Source of the DNA: Chloroflexota bacterium
GTDB lineage: Bacteria; Chloroflexota; Limnocylindria; QHBO01
DNA length: 14,131 nucleotides
Assembly: GCA_019348395.1 (NCBI GenBank)
Contig: JAHWJN010000018.1
Span: 1 to 14,131, forward strand
Reading direction: 5' to 3'
In this document: positions 1-6,856 of the stretch, one piece after another
How the letters are laid out: each line of letters starts with the position of its first letter
Position numbering within the stretch: position 1 is the stretch's first letter
Program-made: the position numbers and the translations under genes
The notes under the pieces: model-generated
Databases searched by the model: none
What the model saw: the letters and a program-made list of their open reading frames with translations, nothing else
Told to the model about the DNA's origin: nothing

Positions 1-650
<650 letters not shown>

Positions 651-654
<4 letters not shown>

Positions 655-1436
655 CCCAACCGACGACGACCGCCCACGGTGACGCGATCGCGGCCGACGA
701 GCACTCCGGCGCGGGACACCGCGGCGACACGCTGCTCGAGCTCGACCGCATCCACGTCTACTACGGCAACATCCACGCGCTCAAGGGCGTGTCGATGACC
801 GTCGGCCGCGGAGAGATCGTGACTCTCATCGGCTCCAACGGGGCGGGCAAGAGTACGACCCTGCGAGCGATCAGCGGCACGCACAAGCCGCGCACCGGTC
901 TCATTCGGCTCGGCGGACGGGAGATCGATCACATGCCGGCCCACGAGATCGTGGCGCTCGGCATCGCGCACTCTCCGGAGGGACGGAAGGTCTTCAGCCG
1001 GATGTCCGTGTACGAGAACCTGCAGATGGGCGCCTTCAGCCGCGGCAAGGCACCGATCGAGGACGACGTCGCGCGCGTGTTCGACCTGTTCCCGCGTCTC
1101 AAGGAACGGCGCAACCAGAAGGCCGGCACCATGTCCGGTGGCGAGCAGCAGATGCTGGCCATGGGCCGCGCGCTCATGGCGCGCCCGACCATCCTGCTGC
1201 TGGACGAGCCCTCGATGGGACTGTCCCCGATCCTGACCGAGCAGATCTTCCGCATCATCACCGAGATCAACGAGCAGGGGACCACCGTGCTCCTGGTGGA
1301 GCAGAACGCGCAGATGGCCCTCAATGTCTCGACCCGCGGGTACGTGATCCAGACCGGTCGGATCATCCTGTCCGACACCGCCGCCAACCTCGCCGCCAAC
1401 GAACAGGTTCGCCAGGCCTACCTCGGCGAGATCTAG
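651..1436 (+). CDS. livF: LivF-type branched-chain amino acid ABC transporter ATPase
   Basis: Second ATPase of the Liv-type importer, expected to form a heterodimer with LivG. The 261 residues contain Walker A GSNGAGKST (61-69), Q-loop region around SPEGRKVF (108-115), signature MSGGEQQMLAMGRAL (161-175), Walker B ILLLDEPSMG (181-190) and H-loop VLLVEQNAQM (213-222), ending in the usual QAYLGE. The ATG at 651 overlaps the livG stop by 4 bp. Family members are usually about 235 residues; here some 25 polar residues (Thr, Ala, Asp, His rich) precede the first beta strand, so either the N-terminus is extended or a later start is used. I kept 651 because of the ATGA coupling. The reading frame stays open far upstream, but only as a shadow inside livG. 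Confidence 0.94.
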
Positions 1437-1441
1437 GCCGC

Positions 1442-1591
1442 GTGGCGGAGCATCCCCGACCGCCGGGTCCACCCCGGCGCGATCCGCGCGACTATCGGCC
1501 CGATCTGCGCCCGATGCTGATCCTGCTCGCCCTGCTCGTCGCCGTGGTCGCCGCCTGGCTGCTCCTCTCGCCGCTCATCCTGCCCGCGTAG
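1442..1591 (+). CDS. Small single-span membrane protein, unknown function
   Basis: A 49-codon frame starts at GTG 1442, 5 nt after the livF stop, and ends at TAG 1591. Its first 24 residues are Pro/Arg rich (PRPPGPPRRDPRDYRPDLRP) and are followed by one hydrophobic helix of about 24 residues (MLILLALLVAVVAAWLLLSP), ending ILPA. A basic N-terminal tail followed by one span predicts a membrane-anchored peptide with the N-terminus inside. Position and strand suggest co-transcription with livGF. No strong Shine-Dalgarno sequence is visible, and I do not recognise the family. The charge-then-hydrophobic pattern argues against chance, but the gene is short enough that expression is uncertain. Confidence 0.5.
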   Translation: MAEHPRPPGPPRRDPRDYRPDLRPMLILLALLVAVVAAWLLLSPLILPA

Positions 1592-1655
1592 CCAGGCGAC
1601 CTTCGCTGCCATCGGGCGCTTCCGTTGGCTGAGCTCGGCTCATGCCTGCACCGAT

Positions 1656-1842
1656 GGCGCGCAGACGTCCAGTCGGCAGCCTCCGACTCGCCGTTTGTGA
1701 CGACTTGTGCACGTTACCCGGCCGACGTGAGGCGCTGACCGCCCGAGCGAGCGGGGATTTTGTGTCCAGTCGGCGCAGTCGCCGCCTGATGCACGCCATG
1801 CGCGCAGATGGCGAGTCGGCACGCGCGACTCGCAAGAGTGTG
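1656..1842. repeat. Dispersed structured intergenic repeat, copy A
   Basis: This fills most of the gene-free stretch 1592-1892. The core, about 164 bp (1656-1819), begins GCGCGCAGACGTCCAGTCGG and ends GCGCGCAGATGGCGAGTCGG, so its ends are related direct repeats; an inverted version (CGACTCGCCGTTTGTG) lies at 1684-1699 and another (GCGACTCGCAAGAGTGTG) follows near 1825. A hairpin is visible at about 1662-1698: AGTCGG, 6-nt loop, CCGACT, plus an outer stem of GCAGAC with GTTTGT. The same arrangement, at nearly the same length, recurs at 12656-12821, including the shared segment GCACGTTnnCCGG. No convincing protein is encoded. Two CGGGAGAAAC direct repeats (1861-1870 and 1882-1891) lie just outside the element. 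Confidence 0.7.
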
Positions 1843-1892
1843 CCGGTATTCGCGCATCAGCGGGAGAAACTGGCCGCCGCCCGGGAGAAACC

Positions 1893-2321
1893 CTAGGAGC
1901 GACGCGGCGCGCTGAACCCGGCCCCGGCGCCGTAGAGGAGCAGGGCGACGCCGGCGGCCGCGACCGCCAGCCCGGGCGACTGCTGTGGCAGGGGCAGGTA
2001 TCCGACCGACCAGAGCTCCCAGCCGCGGTACGCCAGCGCTCCACCGCCCACCAGCCCGATGAGCAGGTAGACCCACGGGGAGTCGAGGAAGAACCCCCAT
2101 CGGCCCCGCATGTAGCCGATGTCGAGCAGCACGAGCGCCGCGATCGCGGCGCCGAACACCACCAGCCCGGGTCCCTCGAGCCCGATCCCCTCCTGGGCGG
2201 GCACGCGGACGCCCGATACCCTGTCCCCCCCGGCACGCCACCACGGCAGGAAGCCGGAGGCGATCATCGCCAGCGAGCCGAGCAGGACCAGGAAGCGGAA
2301 GCGGCCGGCGCCACCATCCAC
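1893..2321 (-). CDS. Four-span membrane protein, unknown function
   Basis: Predicted integral membrane protein of 142 residues with four hydrophobic segments at about residues 10-29 (ending FLPWW), 52-72, 83-105 and 117-136. The start chosen is GTG at 2321, 2 nt after the hpt stop, with GAGGG 7 nt upstream of it. The frame is open further upstream inside hpt, but that extension is an Arg/Pro-rich out-of-frame shadow. Close spacing to hpt suggests it is the last gene of a three-gene operon with hpt and the nuclease-like gene. I do not recognise a family or catalytic residues. The FLPWW ending of helix 1 is common in small uncharacterised membrane proteins. Confidence 0.75.
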   Translation of the reverse strand: MDGGAGRFRFLVLLGSLAMIASGFLPWWRAGGDRVSGVRVPAQEGIGLEGPGLVVFGAAIAALVLLDIGYMRGRWGFFLDSPWVYLLIGLVGGGALAYRGWELWSVGYLPLPQQSPGLAVAAAGVALLLYGAGAGFSAPRRS

Positions 2322-2323
2322 CG

Positions 2324-2884
2324 TCAGCCCTCGGGCGGAGCGCCGCCGTAGACCGACGGCTTCAGGACGCCGATGTACGGCAGGTTGCGGTAGCGCTCGT
2401 CGAAATCGAGGCCGTAGCCCACGACGAAGCGGTCCGGGATCTCGAAGCCGCGGTAGTCGATCGGGATGTCGGCCAGCCGGCGGGCCGGCTTGTCGAGCAG
2501 GCACACGATGCGGACCGACGCCGGCGCCTTGTCGGCGAGATACTTGAGCAGGTAGTTGAGCGTGAGGCCGGTATCGATGATGTCCTCGACGATGATCACG
2601 TGCCGCCCCTCGATCGAGCGTGACAGGTCCTTGAGGATCCTCACCTGTCCGCTCGTCTCGGTTCCTGCCCCGTAGCTGGACACCTCCATGAGGTCGATGC
2701 TGACGGGCATCTCCATGGCGCGCATCAGGTCGGCGAGGAACGGCAGGGCGCCCTTGAGGACGCTGACCAGCACCGGGTCACGGTCGCCGAAGTCGGCAGT
2801 GAGCTGCGCACCGAGCTCCGCCACGCGGTTGGCGATGGCATCGGCGTCGAGCAGGACCTCCTCGACATCGTCGTGGAGACTCAC
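2324..2884 (-). CDS. hpt: Hypoxanthine phosphoribosyltransferase
   Basis: Purine salvage enzyme that transfers the phosphoribosyl group of PRPP to hypoxanthine (often also guanine), giving IMP or GMP in the cytoplasm. The 186 residues are the normal family length. Visible are the LKGALPF loop (43-49), the flexible SSYGAGTETSG loop (69-79), the PRPP-binding motif VIIVEDIIDTGLT (96-108) with its two acidic residues, the purine-recognition segment DKPARR (131-136) and the C-terminal PDRFVVGYGLDFDERYRNLP (150-169). The start is GTG 2884, overlapping the upstream gene's stop by 4 bp (GTGA). Together with purH elsewhere in the window it covers salvage and late de novo IMP synthesis, but the two are not in one operon. 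Confidence 0.95.
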   Translation of the reverse strand: MSLHDDVEEVLLDADAIANRVAELGAQLTADFGDRDPVLVSVLKGALPFLADLMRAMEMPVSIDLMEVSSYGAGTETSGQVRILKDLSRSIEGRHVIIVEDIIDTGLTLNYLLKYLADKAPASVRIVCLLDKPARRLADIPIDYRGFEIPDRFVVGYGLDFDERYRNLPYIGVLKPSVYGGAPPEG

Positions 2885-3324
2885 CCGGCGGCGCTCGTCC
2901 TGGGGCCAAGCTCCGCAGCCGCCGAAGCTCCGGCCCCGGTGTGGGCGTAGGCACCGTTGGCCGCGGTGACACCGGTCAGGAAGTCCAGCCGACCGTACTT
3001 CAGCATGAGCGCCCTGAAGTCACGGGCGTAGAACAGCTTCACGCGGACCTCAGGGTACAGCTGACGCATCCAGCGCAGCTTGCGGTTCTTCTTGCGGACC
3101 AGCGACTGCTTCAGCGTCGTCAGCTCGACGTACAGGTCGATCTCGGGCAGGTAGAAGTCGGGCGCGAACGACTCGACGACCGCGCCGTCGGCGTTCCAGG
3201 AGATGGGGAAGACGTCGGGTTCGTACTGCCATGCGACCCCGTAGTAGTCGAGGATCCTCGCCAGCTCCGCCTCGCTGTCGTGCGCGAAGCGGGGTGGCGA
3301 GTCGCCGCTCATCGGAATCGCCAC
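2881..3324 (-). CDS. PD-(D/E)XK nuclease-like protein encoded just upstream of hpt
   Basis: A 147-residue soluble protein that looks like a small PD-(D/E)XK-fold nuclease domain. Seen: an early helix with acidic residues (HDSEAELARILDYYGV, 15-30), then YEPDVFPISW, then SFAPDFYLPEIDLYVELTTLK (52-72), where Asp56 and Glu67 sit where the catalytic PD and E of the fold are expected. The usual E-x-K is E-L-T here, with Lys only at 72, so catalysis is uncertain. A basic helix (VRKKNRKLRWMRQLYP) and a strand (VRVKLFYA) follow. The Ala/Gly-rich tail after residue 118 looks disordered. Its stop overlaps the hpt start, so the two are coupled. GTG 3324 is preferred because a TACGAT hexamer lies 9 nt upstream; ATG 3312, with AGGTGG before it, is the alternative. 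The actual function is unknown. Confidence 0.75.
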   Translation of the reverse strand: MAIPMSGDSPPRFAHDSEAELARILDYYGVAWQYEPDVFPISWNADGAVVESFAPDFYLPEIDLYVELTTLKQSLVRKKNRKLRWMRQLYPEVRVKLFYARDFRALMLKYGRLDFLTGVTAANGAYAHTGAGASAAAELGPRTSAAG

Positions 3325-3333
3325 CTGTCCTCG

Positions 3334-3339
3334 ATCGTA
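3334..3339 (-). promoter_or_regulatory. Candidate -10 element for the nuclease-like/hpt operon
   Basis: Minus-strand TACGAT, preceded by GGC, lies 9 nt before the GTG at 3324. The same GGCTACGAT string precedes the Usp gene at a 10-nt distance. No clear -35 hexamer is visible. If used, transcription would begin at or within a few bases of the start codon. A second minus-strand hexamer, TATACT, lies further upstream at 3377-3382. Confidence 0.4.
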
Positions 3340-3389
3340 GCCTGCCGTCGGGGGTCTGGTCGCATCTGCAGCCGAGTATATCCGTGGAC

Positions 3390-3447
3390 TTATCCACAGT
3401 TCGGTGACCCGTGCGCGAATCGTGGATAACGTGGCTTGTAATCCACA
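3390..3447. promoter_or_regulatory. Cluster of DnaA-box-like sites (possible origin or DnaA-regulated region)
   Basis: Within the 266-bp divergent gap 3325-3590 there is one perfect DnaA box, TTATCCACA (3390-3398, plus), an inverted one-mismatch box CGTGGATAA (3421-3429, reading TTATCCACG on minus) and a one-mismatch box TAATCCACA (3439-3447, plus). A weaker TCATCCACG lies at 3547-3555. Three sites in 58 bp of GC-rich DNA is far above chance. The sites sit next to rsmG, which is often near replication origins, and the flanking genes diverge. Against an origin: no long AT-rich unwinding tract and no dnaA, dnaN, rpmH or parAB in view. The sites could instead be a DnaA-titrating or DnaA-regulated promoter region. 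Confidence 0.6.
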
Positions 3448-3590
3448 CCGACCCCGCGATACCGTGGCGCTCCTGCTTCAGCGGACGACCGAGTACGGTA
3501 ACCGCGGCTGATCGGGGCCGATGCGAGAGCCGGCCGCGACGACCGATCATCCACGGGAAGACCGAAAGGCCGTCCGAAGGAGCATTTCTC

Positions 3591-4340
3591 ATGTCCGAGT
3601 CCCAGGCGCGGCGTGCGCGTGCCGCCTTCGAGCGCCTGCTGGAGACCGATGGCGCCGCGCTGGCGGAGCTCCTCCCGCCGGGATACGCTGCCGTCGCCGA
3701 GCGCTACGTGGCGCTGCTCCTCGAGGCAAACACCCGTCTCAACCTGACGCGGGTGGTCGAGCCCGATGCCGTCGCGCGGCTCCATTTGCTCGACGCCGTC
3801 TCGGCGCTGCCCGCGGTCGACCGCCTGGCGCCCCTGGGAGCACTCGACCTCGGTTCCGGTGGTGGCGTGCCCGGCATCCCGCTGGCCCTGGCCAGGCCGG
3901 GGCTGCGGTGGACGCTGGTCGACTCGGTCCGCAAGAAGGTCGACGCCGTCGCCGCGATCGTCTCCGCACTCGGTCTGGCGACCGTCGAGACGGTCGCGGA
4001 GCGTGCCGAGCTGCTCGGCCGCGACCCCGCCCACCGTGAGCGGCACGACCTGGTCACGGCGCGGGCGTGTGCCACGCTCCCGGTCCTCGTCGAGTACGCG
4101 CTTCCGCTCCTCCGCGTCGGCGGCACCCTGCTGGCCTGGAAGGGCCGGATGTCGGAGGAGGAGCTGGGCGCCGGGGCGGCGAGCGCGGCGGAGCTCGGGG
4201 GCGGTGCGCCCGACGTGGTGCCCAGCGGCGTCGCCGCCCTCGGCGAGCATCGCTTCGTGCTCATCCGCAAGGAGCGTCCGACACCCGCGCGGTATCCACG
4301 TCGACCGGGCGAGCCGGCGCGGAAACCGCTCGGGGCGTGA
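3591..4340 (+). CDS. rsmG: 16S rRNA (guanine-N7)-methyltransferase RsmG
   Basis: SAM-dependent enzyme (formerly GidB) that methylates N7 of a guanine in the 530 loop of 16S rRNA, the position equivalent to E. coli G527. The 249 residues show the family pattern: RYVALLLEANTRLNLTRV (38-55), HLLDAVSAL (65-73), SAM-binding motif LDLGSGGGVPGIPLAL (85-100), the acidic end of strand 2 (TLVDS, 108-112), the VTARACATLPVLVEYALPLL segment (155-174) and the C-terminal RYPRRPGEPARKPL, a hallmark of RsmG. ATG 3591 is chosen because GAAGGAG lies 8 nt upstream; the frame is open back to 3411, but that part crosses the DnaA-box region and shows no homology. The length is slightly above the usual 210-240 owing to an Ala/Gly-rich insert near residues 190-206. 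Confidence 0.95.
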   Translation: MSESQARRARAAFERLLETDGAALAELLPPGYAAVAERYVALLLEANTRLNLTRVVEPDAVARLHLLDAVSALPAVDRLAPLGALDLGSGGGVPGIPLALARPGLRWTLVDSVRKKVDAVAAIVSALGLATVETVAERAELLGRDPAHRERHDLVTARACATLPVLVEYALPLLRVGGTLLAWKGRMSEEELGAGAASAAELGGGAPDVVPSGVAALGEHRFVLIRKERPTPARYPRRPGEPARKPLGA

Positions 4341-4357
4341 TCGGCACGGCGCCTGCG

Positions 4358-4363
4358 TATACT
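4358..4363 (+). promoter_or_regulatory. Candidate -10 element of the metallophosphoesterase gene
   Basis: TATACT, 5 of 6 bases of the consensus -10, ends 10 nt before the ATG at 4374. It lies in the 33-bp gap after rsmG, and no Shine-Dalgarno sequence is visible between it and the start, suggesting a leaderless or nearly leaderless transcript. No good -35 is seen. Confidence 0.5.
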
Positions 4364-4373
4364 CGACGCTCGC

Positions 4374-5108
4374 ATGCGCATCGCCGTCCTTTCGGACATC
4401 CACGCCAACCTGCCCGCACTCGAGGCGGTGGCCTCCGATCTCCCCCCGGTGGACCAGGTCTGGGTACTCGGCGATACCGTCGGCTACGGCCCGCAGCCGA
4501 ACGAGGTGATCACCGCCCTTCAGGCCATGGGTGCGCGCAGCGTGCTCGGCAACCACGACGGCGCCGCGATCGGCGCCGTCGACGCGAACCAGTTCAATCC
4601 CGACGCCAGGCGGGCGATCGAGTGGACCGCGGAGGCCATCGACGCGAACGCGCGCGCCTACATGTCCGCCCTTCCCGAAGTGCGACGCGACGGCGATCTG
4701 ACGGCCGTGCACGGCTCGCCGCGGGACCCGATCTGGGAGTACATCACCAGCGTCGGCATCGCGGCGGCGAACTTCGAGCACTTCGACAGCCGGCTGTGCC
4801 TGTTCGGCCACACCCACGTACCGATCGCCTACCGCGCGGTCGACGGCGCGGTGGAGGCGATCCCCGGCATGCCGGGGGACCGCGTGCAGCTCGGCACGGC
4901 GCGAACGCTGCTCAATCCGGGGAGCGTGGGACAGCCGCGTGACGGCCTCCCGGATGCGGCGTACGCGATCCTCGACACGGCGCCGGGTGCATCGGCCGAC
5001 AGTGTGGAGTTCCGCCGGGTGCGCTACGACATCGATCGCACGCAGCGCCTCATGCGGGAGGTCGGCCTGCCGCCGCGTCTCGCCGAGCGGCTGAGCTTCG
5101 GCCGGTAG
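4374..5108 (+). CDS. Calcineurin-like metallophosphoesterase family protein
   Basis: Cytoplasmic dinuclear-metal phosphoesterase of the YfcE-like/Metallophos_2 group. All metal-binding motifs are present in order: DIHAN (8-12), GDTVGYG (33-39), GNHD (59-62), VHGSP (112-116) and GHTH (145-148), followed by LLNPGSVGQPRDG (179-191), typical of this subgroup. The 244 residues are a full length for the family. The substrate cannot be read from the sequence; relatives act on phosphodiesters or nucleotides or are uncharacterised. ATG 4374 is preferred because the protein begins directly with the first beta strand and DIHAN motif and a -10-like TATACT lies 10 nt upstream. It is 33 bp from rsmG and 23 bp from the next gene, so partial co-transcription is possible. 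Confidence 0.9.
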   Translation: MRIAVLSDIHANLPALEAVASDLPPVDQVWVLGDTVGYGPQPNEVITALQAMGARSVLGNHDGAAIGAVDANQFNPDARRAIEWTAEAIDANARAYMSALPEVRRDGDLTAVHGSPRDPIWEYITSVGIAAANFEHFDSRLCLFGHTHVPIAYRAVDGAVEAIPGMPGDRVQLGTARTLLNPGSVGQPRDGLPDAAYAILDTAPGASADSVEFRRVRYDIDRTQRLMREVGLPPRLAERLSFGR

Positions 5109-5115
5109 GCGAGGC

Positions 5116-5121
5116 TACGAT
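5116..5121 (+). promoter_or_regulatory. Candidate -10 element of the Usp/TrkA operon
   Basis: TACGAT preceded by GGC ends 10 nt before the ATG at 5132, in the 23-bp gap after the phosphoesterase. The same GGCTACGAT occurs on the minus strand in front of the nuclease-like gene. There is no AGGAGG-like site before the start codon, so a leaderless mRNA is plausible. Confidence 0.4.
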
Positions 5122-5131
5122 AGCGGGCGGC

Positions 5132-5623
5132 ATGGACCTGTTCAGACGGACCGAAAAGCGTCCGACCGTCTTCGACCACCGCCACCTCCTCGTCCCGTTG
5201 CTCGGCGACGACTCGGTGGACGGCCCGGCGCTCAAGCTCGCCGGCCTGCTGCTCGAGGGACGCCAGGGTGCCGAGGTCAGCCTGCTCCACGTCATCGAGG
5301 TGCCCTTCGACCGCAACCTGGACGCGGAGGACGAGGCCTCGGTGACGCGCGCCGACGATGTCCTCTCGAACGCCGAGTCGATGCTCGCGTCACACGGCAT
5401 CCACGTCCGAACCAGCACGGTCCAGGCTCGCGCCGCCGGTCCCGCGATCGTGGACGACGCCAACGAGGCGGCGGCGGACCTGATCGTCATGGGGCTGCGC
5501 TACAAGAAGCGGTTCGGAGGACAATGGGACGCGGGACGAACCGTCCCGTACGTCATGCGCAACTCGACCGCGCCGGTCTGGTGCCTGCGCGCCGAGACAA
5601 AGGAGCTCGCTCACACGCCATGA
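5132..5623 (+). CDS. Universal stress protein (UspA) family
   Basis: 163-residue single-domain Usp protein with a Rossmann-like alpha/beta fold. It starts with a short basic tail, then the first strand HRHLLVPLLGDD, a strand SLLHVIEV, the helix ending SHGIHVRT, a conserved ADLIVMGLRYKKRF segment and the last strand APVWCLRAE. The ATP-binding Usp signature (G-2x-G-9x-G-S/T) is only loosely kept: there is a GGQWDAGRT stretch, so nucleotide binding is uncertain. The stop overlaps the first TrkA start (ATGA, 5620-5623). Usp proteins linked to RCK proteins suggest a regulatory role in ion transport under stress, which is inference from context. Confidence 0.85.
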   Translation: MDLFRRTEKRPTVFDHRHLLVPLLGDDSVDGPALKLAGLLLEGRQGAEVSLLHVIEVPFDRNLDAEDEASVTRADDVLSNAESMLASHGIHVRTSTVQARAAGPAIVDDANEAAADLIVMGLRYKKRFGGQWDAGRTVPYVMRNSTAPVWCLRAETKELAHTP

Positions 5624-6192
5624 AGGTCATCATCGTCGGCTGCGGCCGGGTCGGAGCCCGCGTCGCCACGGAGCTCGACAGCCGCGGCGAGCAGGTCACC
5701 GTCATCGACCACAACGTCCGTGCCTTCAACCGGCTGCCGCCGAGCTTCGGTGGCCAGACTGTCCGTGGCAATGGCACCGACGAGGACGTTCTCCGGTCGG
5801 CAGGCACCGAGGAGGCCGACCTGATGATGGCGCTGACGGAGGGCGACAATCGCAACGCGCTCTCCGCCCAGGTCGCGAAGCACACCTTCGGCGTCCCCCG
5901 CGTGGTCGCCAAGATCAACGACCCGCTCCGCGGCGAGGCGTACCGGGCACTCGGACTGGAGACGATCTGCCGCACCATCATCCTGGGCGACGCGCTCGTG
6001 GTGGCCGCGCTGGAGGGCGCGGAGGCCACCAACGGCTTCGTCGAGCCGGCCACGGCCGAACCGCTGCGGGGAGCGCCGGCGCCGGGCACCCGAGCGGAGC
6101 GCGAGGTCCAGGCAGCCATGGACGATGCCGAGGACGTGACCGCCGAGGCGCAGGTCTTCGGTGGCGGCGAAGGCCGGGAAGGAGGCTTCTAG
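5620..6192 (+). CDS. TrkA-type RCK protein lacking a C-terminal RCK_C domain
   Basis: Cytoplasmic nucleotide-binding regulatory subunit of potassium uptake systems (TrkA/KtrA family). The RCK_N Rossmann domain fills residues 1 to about 135: VIIVGCGRVGARVATEL (3-19) carries the GxGxxG loop, VIDHN (28-32) has the acidic end of strand 2, and VVAKINDP (95-102) is also characteristic. The remaining 50 residues are Ala/Glu/Gly rich (EPATAEPLRGAPAPGTRAER and onward) and do not resemble RCK_C. The ATG at 5620 overlaps the Usp stop; AGGAG lies 14 nt upstream, a long spacing. It is followed 4 nt later by a second, full-length TrkA-like gene, so the two probably form a complex. No TrkH/KtrB-type channel gene is in the window. 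Confidence 0.88.
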   Translation: MKVIIVGCGRVGARVATELDSRGEQVTVIDHNVRAFNRLPPSFGGQTVRGNGTDEDVLRSAGTEEADLMMALTEGDNRNALSAQVAKHTFGVPRVVAKINDPLRGEAYRALGLETICRTIILGDALVVAALEGAEATNGFVEPATAEPLRGAPAPGTRAEREVQAAMDDAEDVTAEAQVFGGGEGREGGF

Positions 6193-6196
6193 ACCG

Positions 6197-6856
6197 ATGT
6201 ACGTCGTGGTCATCGGCGGCGGCAACGTCGGCTATTACCTGACCAAGGAGCTGCTGGCGGCCGGCCACGAGGTCGTCGTCATCGAGGAGGACGCCGGCCG
6301 CGCCCGCCAGATCGCCGACGAGCTCGGCAGCATCGTCGTGGCCAATGATGGCTGCGAAGGCCGATACCAGGCGGAGGCCGGCATGGCCCGCGCGGACGTG
6401 ATGGCGTCGGTGACCGGCGACGACGCCGTGAATCTCGCCGCATGCCAGATTGCGAAGATGCGCTTCAACGTGCCGCGCTCCATCGCCCGCATCAACGACC
6501 CGAAGAACGAGAAGCTCTTCCGCCAGCTGGCGATCGACGAGGTCGTCAGCCCCACGCGATCGATCCTCGGCGTCATCGAGCACGAGATCCCGGTGCACGA
6601 CCTGCTGCACCTCGCGGAGCTCGAGGGCGGCGAGGTCCAGATCGTCGAGGCACAGCTCGACGGGGACTCGCCGGTCATCGGTCGCGAGCTCAGAGACCTG
6701 GAGCTGCCGGCCGGCAGCTCGATCGCGGTCCTGATCCGCGACGAGCGTGCACAGTCACCGCGCGCCGACACCCGGTTGCGAGTGGGTGACAAGGTCCTGG
6801 CGGTGACGTCGGCCGAGGCCGAGGCAGACCTGCGCAGCCTTCTCATCGGAACGTGA
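6197..6856 (+). CDS. trkA: TrkA-type RCK potassium-transport regulatory protein
   Basis: Full RCK protein of 219 residues. RCK_N: YVVVIGGGNVGYYLTKEL (2-19) with GxGxxG, VVVIEEDAGRA (27-37) with acidic strand-2 end, ADVMASVTGDDAVNL (66-80) and SIARINDPKNEKLF (95-108). RCK_C follows from about residue 145 to 217 (GGEVQIVEAQLDGDSPVIG, then LRVGDKVLAVTS). It would bind NAD(H) or adenine nucleotides and gate a potassium channel subunit encoded elsewhere. The start is ATG 6197: GGAGG lies 12 nt upstream, and the protein begins directly with strand 1, whereas an earlier in-frame start at 6161 overlaps the previous gene by 32 bp and adds unrelated residues. Its stop overlaps the following membrane protein start (GTGA). 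Confidence 0.92.
   Translation: MYVVVIGGGNVGYYLTKELLAAGHEVVVIEEDAGRARQIADELGSIVVANDGCEGRYQAEAGMARADVMASVTGDDAVNLAACQIAKMRFNVPRSIARINDPKNEKLFRQLAIDEVVSPTRSILGVIEHEIPVHDLLHLAELEGGEVQIVEAQLDGDSPVIGRELRDLELPAGSSIAVLIRDERAQSPRADTRLRVGDKVLAVTSAEAEADLRSLLIGT

Noticed and set aside
1656..1842. CRISPR array
   Set aside because: Units are irregularly spaced, occur in both orientations and are imperfect, with no regular spacers and no cas genes.
1861..1891. Pair of CGGGAGAAAC direct repeats as an insertion-site duplication
   Set aside because: They enclose only 11 bp and no mobile element; too little to support an insertion.
1575..1896. Open frames on both strands over the repeat region (84-86 codons and the long minus frame)
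   Set aside because: They are Arg/Ser-rich high-GC frames without homology-like motifs and lie over the structured repeat; no start signal supports them.
2322..2504. Upstream extension of the four-span membrane protein
   Set aside because: It lies inside hpt in another frame and is Arg/Pro rich; GTG 2321 with GAGGG upstream is a better start.
3390..4817. Long minus-strand frame of 475 codons
   Set aside because: Antisense to rsmG and the metallophosphoesterase, both of which have complete family motifs on the plus strand.
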